Both the position numbers and the translations under genes were made by a program. Under the pieces are notes generated by a model, which was not told where the DNA came from, ran no database searches, and saw nothing but the letters and a program-made list of their open reading frames with translations. A DNA stretch of 64,000 bases from Aurantiacibacter xanthus (lineage in GTDB: Bacteria; Pseudomonadota; Alphaproteobacteria; Sphingomonadales; Sphingomonadaceae), in contig NZ_QXFM01000117.1 in the NCBI RefSeq assembly GCF_003584015.1, positions 1-64,000 on the forward strand, given 5' to 3'. Within the stretch, counting starts at the first letter, position 1. The number at the start of each line of letters is the position of its first letter. This document shows positions 25,874-34,597 of the stretch, one piece after another.

Positions 25874-26677
25874 ATGAGCCTCGATCTCGGACTGGAGGGC
25901 AAGGTTGCCATCATCACCGGCGGCGGTGTCGGCATCGGCAAGGAAACGGCCCGCAAGCTGATGCTGGCCGGCGTTAAGGTCGCCATCGCCGCGCGTACGG
26001 CCAGCAAGCTGGAAACCGCTGCCGAGGAACTGCGCAAGGCAACCGGAGGCGAGGTCATCGTGGTTCCGACCGACACCACCTCGAAGGAATCGGTGGAAGC
26101 GCTGGTGGCCAAAACCGTCGAGGCCTTCGGCGGCGTCCATATCCTCGTCAATTGCGCGGCGGCCCCCGGCGGGCTGGTGCGCAACGCGATCGAGGAAGCG
26201 GACGAGGATATGCTGCTGCTCGATCTCAACACCAAGCTCTTCGGCTATTTCCGTACAGCCAAGGCCTGTGTCCCGCACATGCGCAAGGCCGGTTGGGGGC
26301 GCATCGTCAATGTCGGCGGCCTGACTGCCCGCTGCACCGAAGCGCTTTCGGGCATGCGCAACACCGCGCTGGTGCACTTCACCAAGACGCTCTCGGACGA
26401 GGTCGGGAAGGACGGCATCACCGTCAACATCATCCATCCCGGCGTGACCCGCACCGAGCATATCGAGGAGTGGTTCGCCGAAATGGCCGAGGAGGAAGGC
26501 ACCACCGTGGAGGCGATCACCGCGCGCGAAGCGGGCGATCCGGCTGCGCTGAAGCGGATGCTGGAGGTCGAGGAAGTGGCCGACCCGATCGTGTTCCTGT
26601 GCTCCAAGCTGGGCAGCGGCATCACCGGCGAATCCATCGCGGTCGATGGCGGCCTGTCGCGAGCCGTGTTCCTCTAA
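25874..26677 (+). CDS. SDR-fold protein with Ser-x3-Asn in place of Tyr-x3-Lys
   Basis: 267-aa SDR with an intact nucleotide motif TGGGVGIG (15-22) and NCAAAP for the NNAG position. At the catalytic site it has Ser159-G-M-R-Asn163 (EALSGMRNTALVHFTK) instead of YxxxK, the same substitution as in the other SDR of this region. It ends GESIAVDGGLSRAVFL. An AGGAG stands 9 nt before the ATG, and it follows the hydratase gene closely. Substrate unknown; the shared atypical motif suggests it belongs to a distinct subfamily. Confidence 0.9.
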   Translation: MSLDLGLEGKVAIITGGGVGIGKETARKLMLAGVKVAIAARTASKLETAAEELRKATGGEVIVVPTDTTSKESVEALVAKTVEAFGGVHILVNCAAAPGGLVRNAIEEADEDMLLLDLNTKLFGYFRTAKACVPHMRKAGWGRIVNVGGLTARCTEALSGMRNTALVHFTKTLSDEVGKDGITVNIIHPGVTRTEHIEEWFAEMAEEEGTTVEAITAREAGDPAALKRMLEVEEVADPIVFLCSKLGSGITGESIAVDGGLSRAVFL

Positions 26678-26694
26678 GCAACAGGCGCAAAAAG

Positions 26695-26723
26695 GGGGCG
26701 CTGGATGATCGATCCAGCGCCCC
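26695..26723. terminator. bidirectional intrinsic terminator
   Basis: GGGGCGCTGGAT, loop GATCG, ATCCAGCGCCCC forms a 12-bp stem followed by TCTTT on the plus strand and by CTTTTTGCG on the minus strand. It lies between the stops of the convergent SDR and MFS genes and should end both transcripts. Confidence 0.85.
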
Positions 26724-26753
26724 TCTTTGCATCCGAGTTCCGGGTCGGCCGGG

Positions 26754-27932
26754 TCAGACCGGCTGGCGGCCCCGCACAATCGTCAGAACGGTGATCGCGG
26801 TGCTCGCAATCAAGGCGACGCAGGCACCATAGATCATCAGGTCGAACGATCCGGTGACAAGGGTCGCTGCTGCCACTGCCGGGCCGAGGCCTGAGCCGAA
26901 GGTCTGGATCGACCCCATGGCGCAAACCACCCGTCCCCGCGTGCAGGCCTCGGAACACAGCCCCGACAACAAAGGCTGGCTGAAATTCCAGCTCAGCATG
27001 GTGAGCACCGTGGCGGCAGTAAAGGCGGTGTCGCTCACCTGGCCGCGATAGAGCAGGAAGCCGATCAGGCAGGCCGTCCCGCTCAGCGTGATGGGCACCG
27101 CACGCCCCCATCGGCGCGGCATCAGGCCCGCCAGCCCCGCCCCGACCACGCCCGCCATCGTTCCGATCGACAGGCCGGTGGCGATGACATCGGGCGAAAG
27201 CTGGCTCGCCGCCCCGATCCGCTCGCTATAGGACCAGACCCCGACCACCGCGAAGAACAGCAGGAACACGCCGACAAGCGCGCCGGTCGAATAGGGAAGG
27301 TCGATCTTGCCCCCGCCGGCGAAGATATCGAGTTCGTCCCGATTGCCTTCCGGCAGGGCCCGCAAGGAAAGCATGACGAGGGCCGTAAGCCCGGCAAAGA
27401 TCAGCAGTTCGGCCTGCGGCGACAGGGCGGACTGAATAGCCGGCTGGGCATAGAGGTACAGCGACGACAGGACATAGCCGACAACGAGGTAGACCGAAAA
27501 GGCGCGGTCGGGATTGGGTGCCCGGCCAAGTGCGGCAAAGGCGAAGCCGATCGATATCCCGGCCCCCGTTCCCGACACGATGCGGGCCGCGGCGACTGCT
27601 GCAAAACCATCGACCAGAACAGTCAGCACGTTGCCCAGAACGATAAGCGCAAGGCCGAGTGCAACGGCCTTGCGCCACGACACGCGCGACAGCGCGAAGG
27701 TGCTGGCACCAATGGCCACCCCCATCGCATTGATGTCGAACGCGGCGATGTAGCCGAGCTGGCCGTCATCAAAGCCGGTCATCTGCGCGATGACCGCGAG
27801 AAAGCCCGGCGTCACGAAGATCACCATGGCGCCGACCAGCCCGACCAGAATGGCGCTGATCGTGCCCGCCCGTGTCAAACGTGGCGGGACACAATCAGCG
27901 GCGGCGGAGGAGGAAGCGGAAGCGACGTCCAT
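26754..27932 (-). CDS. MFS transporter
   Basis: 392-aa major facilitator with about 12 membrane helices and a short cytoplasmic N terminus rich in Ala/Ser. The helix 2-3 loop region reads SRVSWRKAVALG and the helix 4-5 area GTGAGISIGFAFAALGR. AAGGA precedes the ATG at 7 nt. It is followed upstream by the aminotransferase gene on the same strand (26 bp), so the pair is probably one transcript. The substrate is not identifiable; import or export of the amino or oxo compound handled by its neighbour is an inference. Confidence 0.88.
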   Translation of the reverse strand: MDVASASSSAAADCVPPRLTRAGTISAILVGLVGAMVIFVTPGFLAVIAQMTGFDDGQLGYIAAFDINAMGVAIGASTFALSRVSWRKAVALGLALIVLGNVLTVLVDGFAAVAAARIVSGTGAGISIGFAFAALGRAPNPDRAFSVYLVVGYVLSSLYLYAQPAIQSALSPQAELLIFAGLTALVMLSLRALPEGNRDELDIFAGGGKIDLPYSTGALVGVFLLFFAVVGVWSYSERIGAASQLSPDVIATGLSIGTMAGVVGAGLAGLMPRRWGRAVPITLSGTACLIGFLLYRGQVSDTAFTAATVLTMLSWNFSQPLLSGLCSEACTRGRVVCAMGSIQTFGSGLGPAVAAATLVTGSFDLMIYGACVALIASTAITVLTIVRGRQPV

Positions 27933-27958
27933 GGCAAGTCCTTCCTGTCTTACAGCGA

Positions 27959-29323
27959 TCAGCTGCCCACCACGTCTTCAACAGCGAGGGCGAACTTGTC
28001 GACGATCTCGTCGGCCTCGCCGCGGCTCAGCACCAAGGGCGGCGCAAACACCAGGGTATCGCCCAGCGCACGGGTGATCAGACCGCGCTCCGCCGCAGCC
28101 TTGAGCACCTGACGCCCGGTGCGGTTCTGCATCGGGAAGGTTTCCTTCTTGCCGCGGTCCTGCACCAGTTCGATGCCGAGCATCAGGCCCTTGCCGCGAA
28201 TGTCGCCGACATGGGGATGCTGGCCGAGGCGATCCTTGAGCGCCTGCATCATGTACGGGCCAACGTCGGCTACGTTCTTCACGACTTCCAGTTCATCGAT
28301 CAGCTTCAGCGCCGCCAGAGCCGCCGCCGCGCCCACCGGGTGCCCGGAATAGGTGTAGCCATGGCCGAACACGCCGATCTGATCCGCGCCTGCTTCCAGC
28401 ACGTCCCAAACCTTGGGCGAGATGAAGACCGCCGACATCGGGAAATAGCCCGAGGTTACGCCCTTGGCCGAGGTGATGAGATCGGGCTCGTAGCCGTACG
28501 ACTGGCAGCCCCAATAGGTGCCGAGCCGACCGTATCCGGAGACCACTTCGTCCGCCACCAGCAGGATGTCGTGCTTCTTGAGGATCGGCATGATCTCGTC
28601 GAAATAGCCCTCGGGCGGCGGGATCAGACCGCCTGCGCCCATCACGGTCTCGGCGAAGAAGGCTGCGATCGTATCGCCCCCCTCGCGCTCGATCGTCTCT
28701 TCCAGTTCCTTCGCCAGCTGACGCGAGAAGTCGCGCTCGGACATGCCCTCAGGCGCGTTGCGATAGTAATAGGGCGCGCTGACATGGATGATCGGCCCCT
28801 TGGGAAGGTCGAACAGCTTGTGCATGCCCGGCAGGCCGGTGAGGCTGGCGGTGGCCACGCTCGAGCCATGATAGGCGTTCCAGCGGGCGATGATCTTCTT
28901 CTTCTCGGGCTTGCCGCGCAGGTTGTTGTAAACCCAGATCAGCTTCAGCTGCGTCTCGTTGGCGTCACTGCCCGAGGTGCCGAAGAACACGCGCGACATC
29001 GGCACCGGCGCACGCTGCAACAGCGCCTCGGCACATTCGCCCACCACATCGACGCTCATGTTGTTGAAAGTGTGGAAGAACGACAGGCGCTCGCTCTGCT
29101 GGGCGATGGCGTCGGTGATTTCCTTGCGGCCATAGCCCAGGTTGACGCACCACAGGCCGGCCATGCCGTCCAGATATTCCTTGCCGGCCAGATCGCGGAC
29201 CCGGACGCCGGAACCGGATTCGATCATCATCGGCCCTTCGGCCTTCATGTCGTTGATCGAGGTAAAGGGATGCAACTGGCTCCGCTCGTCACGCAGAGCG
29301 GGTTCGGAACGCTGGGTGGCCAT
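27959..29323 (-). CDS. class III (omega) aminotransferase
   Basis: 454-aa PLP enzyme of fold type I. PLP-binding Lys287 (LITSAKGVTSGYFPM), Asp258 (LVADEVVSGYGR), the phosphate-binding GTSGSDANE and YHGS motifs are present. The sequence resembles the omega-amino acid:pyruvate and putrescine/beta-alanine group, which transfer terminal amino groups to pyruvate or similar acceptors. GGAG lies 8 nt before the ATG. It is divergent from a LysR regulator, likely its controller, and shares a strand with the MFS transporter. Confidence 0.93.
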   Translation of the reverse strand: MATQRSEPALRDERSQLHPFTSINDMKAEGPMMIESGSGVRVRDLAGKEYLDGMAGLWCVNLGYGRKEITDAIAQQSERLSFFHTFNNMSVDVVGECAEALLQRAPVPMSRVFFGTSGSDANETQLKLIWVYNNLRGKPEKKKIIARWNAYHGSSVATASLTGLPGMHKLFDLPKGPIIHVSAPYYYRNAPEGMSERDFSRQLAKELEETIEREGGDTIAAFFAETVMGAGGLIPPPEGYFDEIMPILKKHDILLVADEVVSGYGRLGTYWGCQSYGYEPDLITSAKGVTSGYFPMSAVFISPKVWDVLEAGADQIGVFGHGYTYSGHPVGAAAALAALKLIDELEVVKNVADVGPYMMQALKDRLGQHPHVGDIRGKGLMLGIELVQDRGKKETFPMQNRTGRQVLKAAAERGLITRALGDTLVFAPPLVLSRGEADEIVDKFALAVEDVVGS

Positions 29324-29412
29324 GACTTCTCTCCTTGGTCGCCGCGATCTGACTCGCGGTGCTAGATACGTGTGCGACCTTGGTTGCGCAAAGCACTCAA
29401 ATTGGCAACAGT

Positions 29413-29448
29413 AAATTAGAAATTTGATGTATTTTTGCTGTTACGCAA
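29413..29448. promoter_or_regulatory. dyads between aminotransferase and LysR genes
   Basis: The AT-rich 191-bp divergent spacer holds AAATT-AGA-AATTT (29413-29425) and TTGC-N6-GCAA (29435-29448). The second fits the T-N11-A pattern of LysR boxes. TTGGCAACA just upstream (29403-29411) is another half-site-like element. Confidence 0.4.
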
Positions 29449-29514
29449 CAATCAGTCAGTCTTGGCGGAAGGCCATGTGTTGACTTCGGCAAATCGGTGG
29501 AACAGGGACCGAGC

Positions 29515-30459
29515 ATGGAAGACAGGGCAGATCTGGGCAATGTAATGGCGATGATCTCGTTCGCCGCCGTTGTCAGCACTGGCGGGTTCTCGAGCGCGGC
29601 AAAACTGCTGGGCTATTCGAAAGCTGCGGTCAGCAGGCAAATCGCAAAACTCGAACAGAGCGCGGGTGTCCGCCTGCTCGACCGCACGACGCGTTCCATC
29701 GCGCTCACGCCTGCCGGACGCGAGATGTATGCCCGCTGCGCGCGCATCGTCGACGAGGTCAACGAGGCCAACCAGATCATCACCGGCATGGTGTCCAAGC
29801 CACGCGGCGAATTGAAGGTGAACGCGCCGGTCGTCTCCTCGCTGTTCGACCTCACTTCGATTATCCCGCGATTTCTCGAGAAGTATTCCGAAGTCCGCCT
29901 GTTCCTCAATCTGTCCGACAGCAAGGTGGACATGCTCAAGGGGCGCTTCGACGTCGCCTTCTGGATGGGCGACACCTTCGATGCGGGGCTCGAGGCGGTT
30001 CGCCTGCGCGACTACCCGATGGCCCTTGTCGCTTCGCCTTCCTATCTGAACAGGGCTGGCAGGCCGACGGCGCCGGGCGACCTGAAGGAACACACCTGCA
30101 TCGTCGAAACGCATCTGTCCAAGGTTGGCGAGTGGCGCCTGGCAGACGATATTGCCGTGGCGGTCAATCGTGGACCGCTGACCAGCAATTCGGTGCGGAT
30201 GGCGCGCGAGGCAACGCTCGGAGGCCTCGGCATCAGCTACCTGCCGCGTTTTCTGGTGGAAGAGGATATCGCCGCCGGACGGCTTGAGGCGATCCTTGAG
30301 GACACGGTGAAGCAGAGCTTTCCCCTGCACATCATCTTTCCGCGCGGGAACTATGCGCTTTCCAAGGTCCGGGCATTCGTCGACTTCGTGCGCGACGAGA
30401 TGCAGGTCGAAGGCGAGGCAGATCAGGGCGGCGCCCTCGGGCTGGCCTCGGCGATCTAG
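29515..30459 (+). CDS. LysR family transcriptional regulator
   Basis: 314-aa LysR regulator of the DsdC/PA0477-like subclass. N-terminal winged helix at about 10-65 (MISFAAVVSTGGFSSAAKLLGYSKAAVSRQIAKLEQSAGVRLLDRTTR), then an effector domain (about 90-295) with DVAFWMG and GLGISYLPRFL. I use the ATG at 29515, which has AGGG 8 nt upstream, rather than a GTG six codons earlier. Divergent from the aminotransferase/MFS pair, which it probably regulates. Confidence 0.92.
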   Translation: MEDRADLGNVMAMISFAAVVSTGGFSSAAKLLGYSKAAVSRQIAKLEQSAGVRLLDRTTRSIALTPAGREMYARCARIVDEVNEANQIITGMVSKPRGELKVNAPVVSSLFDLTSIIPRFLEKYSEVRLFLNLSDSKVDMLKGRFDVAFWMGDTFDAGLEAVRLRDYPMALVASPSYLNRAGRPTAPGDLKEHTCIVETHLSKVGEWRLADDIAVAVNRGPLTSNSVRMAREATLGGLGISYLPRFLVEEDIAAGRLEAILEDTVKQSFPLHIIFPRGNYALSKVRAFVDFVRDEMQVEGEADQGGALGLASAI

Positions 30460-30587
30460 CGGGGTCTGTTCGCCTGCGCCGCCACTCTTGCCGCTGCGCA
30501 TGGAGTGAGCAAGCGGTGCCGGATCGACCGCAACACCCCGGCCAGCCCCGCTTCCCGCGCGCGGCTGGTGTCCGCCCGGACTTAGTA

Positions 30588-31802
30588 TCAGAGGTCCATG
30601 CACTCGTTATCCATGCCAAAGGCGATGCCACCGACGTTGCGGGCATAGGGGAACGGATTGTTGGCGACATGCGCACGGGCGCAATGGATATCGAGAAACG
30701 CCTGCTGGATGACGTTGCCCGAATAGATCGCCTTGCCACCCGAAAACAGCATCAGCGCATCGATCGCCTCGACGCAGCGCGAAACCATGGCTGTGGTGTG
30801 ATGGCCCAGCTGTGCGCGCCGCTCGATCGGCCAGTCACCGCTTTTCGCGCGCGCGTCGAGCTCGGCTAGGTCGCTTGCCAGACGCAGCTCCAGATCGTTG
30901 ATCGTCAGCATGACGTCGGCAACGGCTTTCTGGATGGTCGTATCGTTGGCCAGCTTCTGCCCGGTGTAGGTAGTGCGCTTGCCGCGCGTGGTCTCGATGA
31001 ACACCTCCAGCGCCCGGCGTAGCGCGCCAAGCGAGGTGGTCGATACCGTCCGGTTGAACACCTGCGCGAAGGGAATACGGTAAAGCGATCCCCGGTTCTG
31101 CGTGTGTCCGGGACAATCCAGCTCGAACATATCCCGCTCGCGCAGGACGCGGTGATCCGGCACGAACACGTCGTCTACCACGATATCGTTGCTGCCCGTG
31201 GGGCGCAGGCCCATCGTGTCCCAGGTATCGATGATCGCATAGTCGCTGCGCGGGAGCAGGAAGTTATAGGGCTCCGGCTTACCGTCGCCATCCTCGGCCA
31301 CCATGTTCGCGCCAAGGATAACCCAGTCGCAATGCGCCGACCCGCTGGAGAAGGCCCAGCGACCGCTGAAGCGATAGCCGCCCTCCACCTTCGTCGGCTT
31401 GCCGCAGGGCATATACGACGAGCTGACGAGAGTTTCAGGGTCCTCGCCGAACACGTCTTCGGCAGCCTGGGGATGAAACAGCGCCAGCTGCCAGTTGTGC
31501 ACGGCCACGACACCATAGACCCAGGCACTGCCCATGCAGCCTTCGGCCAGCGTCCTGGCGATCTCGCAATAGACGGCAGGTGACATCTCGTAGCCGCCAT
31601 AACGCCTGGGCTGAAGCACCTTGAAGAAACCGGCCCGCTTGAAATCGGCGATGGTTACATCGGGCACGCGCCGGTCACGGATCGCCTGCCCCTCGCGCTC
31701 GCGCAGGGTGGGCACCATCTGGCGCGCTCGCTCAATCAGCACCGATGGATCCATCTCCATATCGGCGTGCCCGGCAGGCGAGGCTTTACCAACTGCAACC
31801 AT
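30588..31802 (-). CDS. flavin-dependent monooxygenase of the acyl-CoA dehydrogenase fold (HsaA-like)
   Basis: 404-aa protein with the acyl-CoA dehydrogenase fold but in the style of the oxygenase component of two-component aromatic hydroxylases (HsaA, HpaH, DszC). Visible: N-terminal helical domain (LREREGQAIRDRRVPDVTIADFKRAGFFKVLQPRRYGGYE), mid beta domain (FSGRWAFSSGSAHCDWVILG), C-terminal helices with GHHTTAMVSRCVEAIDALMLFSGGKAIYSGNVIQQAFLDIH. Such enzymes use reduced FMN/FAD from a separate reductase; a candidate reductase lies 3 kb away. The start is the ATG at 31802, with GGGAGA 6 nt before it; an ATG two codons earlier has no spacing. Confidence 0.85.
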   Translation of the reverse strand: MVAVGKASPAGHADMEMDPSVLIERARQMVPTLREREGQAIRDRRVPDVTIADFKRAGFFKVLQPRRYGGYEMSPAVYCEIARTLAEGCMGSAWVYGVVAVHNWQLALFHPQAAEDVFGEDPETLVSSSYMPCGKPTKVEGGYRFSGRWAFSSGSAHCDWVILGANMVAEDGDGKPEPYNFLLPRSDYAIIDTWDTMGLRPTGSNDIVVDDVFVPDHRVLRERDMFELDCPGHTQNRGSLYRIPFAQVFNRTVSTTSLGALRRALEVFIETTRGKRTTYTGQKLANDTTIQKAVADVMLTINDLELRLASDLAELDARAKSGDWPIERRAQLGHHTTAMVSRCVEAIDALMLFSGGKAIYSGNVIQQAFLDIHCARAHVANNPFPYARNVGGIAFGMDNECMDL

Positions 31803-31808
31803 CTGCAT

Positions 31809-31814
31809 TCTCCC
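31809..31814 (-). promoter_or_regulatory. ribosome binding site fixing the monooxygenase start
   Basis: GGGAGA on the minus strand stands 6 nt before the ATG at 31802 but directly abuts the ATG at 31808, so the downstream start is favoured. Confidence 0.6.
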
Positions 31815-31854
31815 GTTCAGCGCCAGCGAATCACGTTCCTTGCGCCCACCATCT

Positions 31855-31872
31855 TATGTTTCAAAAAACATA
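31855..31872. promoter_or_regulatory. inverted repeat TATGTTT-CAAA-AAACATA
   Basis: Perfect 7-bp arms with a 4-nt spacer, about 50 bp upstream of the monooxygenase start, in a markedly AT-rich divergent region of about 330 bp (31,803-32,132) that otherwise contains no gene. Likely operator or promoter element; the nearest regulator with unknown target is the LysR or MarR genes in the window. Confidence 0.5.
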
Positions 31873-31898
31873 TGCAGTCACATAAACAATGTCTATTA

Positions 31899-31912
31899 TT
31901 GCATAATTGCAA
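31899..31912. promoter_or_regulatory. inverted repeat TTGCA-TAAT-TGCAA
   Basis: Perfect 5-bp arms within the same divergent region. It runs into AATTGCAACA (31905-31914), a 10-mer that also occurs upstream of the second membrane-anchored regulator (48067-48076). Confidence 0.45.
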
Positions 31913-32132
31913 CAGTCTAATCTTACCAAATCACAGATTTTTTCGTTTGTTTTCCGTGGAAAAATCCGCGCACTCAATGGATTGGCAAAAATGCACGAGA
32001 CAATACGCTTAGGCTATCTTTGTTGTTCATTTTTTGCAACACTGCCCGGAATTATGAGGGATCTGTTAATACAGAGACGGGGAACGGCGCGTTGGGAGAG
32101 AGCCTCGCGCGCGCAACATGGAGGGACCGGGA

Positions 32133-34535
32133 ATGAGAATGCACAATGTGAAGCGAGCCCTATTGCTCAGCGCCTGCGCCGCTGCTGCCTTGCCCCTATG
32201 CGCACATGCGCAAGACGAGCAGGCTAGCCAAAACACGACAGGCACTGGCGGCATCGCCAATGCGATTGTCGTCACCGCCAACAAACGCAGCGAGAACCTC
32301 CAGAAAGTTCCGATCTCGGTCAGCGCATTCTCGGGTGAACAGATCGACCGCCTCGGCATTACCGACACCACGCAGGTGACACAGCAGATCCCGTCGCTGC
32401 GGGTGAATTCGTGGTCGCCGAACCTGACCATATTCAGCCTTCGCGGCATTTCGCAAAGCAACTTCACCGACAATCTGGAAGCGCCCGTCGCGGTCTATCA
32501 GGACAACGCATACATCGGCTCGATGAACGCGATCTCCGGTCAGCTGTTCGATATCAAGCGGGTGGAAGTTCTGCGCGGGCCGCAAGGGACGCTGTTCGGC
32601 CGCAACGCCACCGGCGGCCTGATCCACTATCTGAGCGAAGACGCCAGCCAGTCCGAATTCAACGGCTATGTCCAGGGCGAGTACGGCCGGTTCAACGACT
32701 GGTCGGTCGAAGGGGCCGTGGGCGGCGGGCTTGCCGAAAACGTCCGCATCCGCGTGGCAGCGCGCGTCCAGCAGGCGGACGGTTACATCAAGTCGCGCGA
32801 CACCGATGCGACCGCGCTGGGCCTCGGCGTCCTCAAGGGCAGCGGACAGGACCTCGGCGGCAAGGACGGATGGGCCGCGCGGGTCAATTTGCAGTTCGAC
32901 ATCACGCCCGATGCAACGATCAGCCTCTGGTACAAGCACGCAGAGGACAATCACGTCGCAACGGGCGGCTATGTGTTCGAGAACTGTGTCTATCTCGATA
33001 ACGGCTACTGCGATACCGACGCCGCCGGGCTGAGCGATGCGCAGAATGGCGTGATCAATGGCGTAACCGCAGAGCCCGCCTCACCGTGGGAGCATTTCGG
33101 CGAACGTCCCGGCCGCCTCGACCGGGTGATGAACAGCTATCAGGGCCAGCTCGAGTGGGACTTTGGCGGCGCCACGCTCACTACGATCACCAATTACCTG
33201 ACGATGGACAAGCAGTATTCCGAGGATGGCGACGCGCTTCCCCTCGTCGTCGTCAATGTCGATACCGGCGTCGACTTCAAGCAGTTCTCGCAGGAAGTGC
33301 GGCTTTCGGGCGATACCGGCAGCTTCACCTGGCAGGCTGGCGCCTATTTCCTCGATATGAAATATGACGGCAATCACGCTGTCACCGGCGCCCCCATCCT
33401 CGACCTGGCGCTGGCCGGCAATGGCGGCTTCTCGCAGCCGACCGTGAACCAGCTGTACAAGGTCGACTCGCAGAACTGGTCGGTTTTCGCGCAGACCGAT
33501 CTGCAACTGACCGAACAGCTGTCGCTGACCGTGGGCGGACGCTATTCGAAGGACGACAAGTCGATCGACTACGTCAACGTGCTCAGCGACCCGACCTATG
33601 CCCCGCAACCCGACCCGATCGTGTTGTTCACCGATCGTGACCTCGCCGCCGTTGTACCCGGCGTCAATCGTGACAAATATGGTGACTGGGCCGCGCGGGT
33701 CTCTCTGAACTATCAGGCCACGCCCGACACGCTGCTGTTCGCGTCGTGGAACCGCGGCATCAAGGGCGGCAACTGGTCGCTTTCATCGAATATCGCGGCG
33801 CAGGATTTCCGGCATCGCCCGGAAACGCTCAACAGCTTCGAAGCCGGTTTCAAGACCAGCCTGCTCGACCGCACGCTCAGGCTCAACGGAACGCTGTTCC
33901 ATTATATCTACGACGACTACCAGGCTTTCTCGCTGGCGGCCGGCGTTCCGCACGTGTTCAACAGCGATGCCCATTCCACCGGCGCGGAACTGGAGGCCTT
34001 CTGGTCTCCGTCCAACCGCTTCGACGCTGTTCTTGGCGCAACCTGGCAGACCTCGTCGGTCGACAGCATTCCCGCCACCGACGTGCAGTTCGGACCGGAG
34101 CTCTTCCCCGGCGCGCCAGACTCGCAATATTGCACCAATCTGGGCGGCGTGTTCCGCTGCGACTTCCCGCAGAAGACCATCGAAGGCGCCGAACTGCCCA
34201 ACGCGCCAAGGTTCAGCTTCAACTACCTGCTGCGCTACAACTTCGATACCGCAGGCGGCAATGTCGCGGCGCAGGTGGATGGCGTCTGGTATGACGACCA
34301 GTTCCTGGAAGTGACCAACGGACTGGGTTCGCTGCAGAAGGCCTACAACGTCACCAATGCCTCGCTGTCGTACCAGCATGCAGCATCGGGCATCACCGTG
34401 ACGGCGTGGGGTCGCAACGTGTTCGACAAGGCCTATCGCGCCTATGCGCTGAACCTTGGCATTCTGGGTGTGACGTCGATCTACGCCCCGCCGGCCACCT
34501 ACGGAGTGACGCTGAAGGTTCCGTTCGGCGGCTAA
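32133..34535 (+). CDS. TonB-dependent receptor, substrate importer
   Basis: 800-aa outer-membrane receptor without an STN domain. Signal peptide (MHNVKRALLLSACAAAALPLCAHAQ), TonB-box-like AIVVTANKRSENLQKVP, plug with QIPSLRVNSWSP, VEVLRGPQGTLFGRNATGG, then a barrel ending in ATYGVTLKVPFGG. This is the plain, non-signalling type abundant in sphingomonads for aromatic and plant-derived compounds. ATG 32133 is chosen because GGAGGGA lies upstream at a workable distance; another ATG is 15 nt before. Divergent from the flavin monooxygenase and upstream of its probable reductase. Confidence 0.92.
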   Translation: MRMHNVKRALLLSACAAAALPLCAHAQDEQASQNTTGTGGIANAIVVTANKRSENLQKVPISVSAFSGEQIDRLGITDTTQVTQQIPSLRVNSWSPNLTIFSLRGISQSNFTDNLEAPVAVYQDNAYIGSMNAISGQLFDIKRVEVLRGPQGTLFGRNATGGLIHYLSEDASQSEFNGYVQGEYGRFNDWSVEGAVGGGLAENVRIRVAARVQQADGYIKSRDTDATALGLGVLKGSGQDLGGKDGWAARVNLQFDITPDATISLWYKHAEDNHVATGGYVFENCVYLDNGYCDTDAAGLSDAQNGVINGVTAEPASPWEHFGERPGRLDRVMNSYQGQLEWDFGGATLTTITNYLTMDKQYSEDGDALPLVVVNVDTGVDFKQFSQEVRLSGDTGSFTWQAGAYFLDMKYDGNHAVTGAPILDLALAGNGGFSQPTVNQLYKVDSQNWSVFAQTDLQLTEQLSLTVGGRYSKDDKSIDYVNVLSDPTYAPQPDPIVLFTDRDLAAVVPGVNRDKYGDWAARVSLNYQATPDTLLFASWNRGIKGGNWSLSSNIAAQDFRHRPETLNSFEAGFKTSLLDRTLRLNGTLFHYIYDDYQAFSLAAGVPHVFNSDAHSTGAELEAFWSPSNRFDAVLGATWQTSSVDSIPATDVQFGPELFPGAPDSQYCTNLGGVFRCDFPQKTIEGAELPNAPRFSFNYLLRYNFDTAGGNVAAQVDGVWYDDQFLEVTNGLGSLQKAYNVTNASLSYQHAASGITVTAWGRNVFDKAYRAYALNLGILGVTSIYAPPATYGVTLKVPFGG

Positions 34536-34551
34536 TCCATCCCGACCACCG

Positions 34552-34585
34552 GGCCCCGGCATTCTCTCCTGCCGGGGCCGTTTTT
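34552..34585 (+). terminator. intrinsic terminator after the TonB receptor
   Basis: GGCCCCGGCA, loop TTCTCTCC, TGCCGGGGCC, then GTTTTT: a 10-bp GC-rich stem with a T5 tract, 17 nt past the receptor stop. The ribosome binding site of the flavin reductase (GAGGGG) begins immediately after the T tract, so read-through would link receptor and reductase expression. Confidence 0.88.
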
Positions 34586-34597
34586 GAGGGGAACCTC

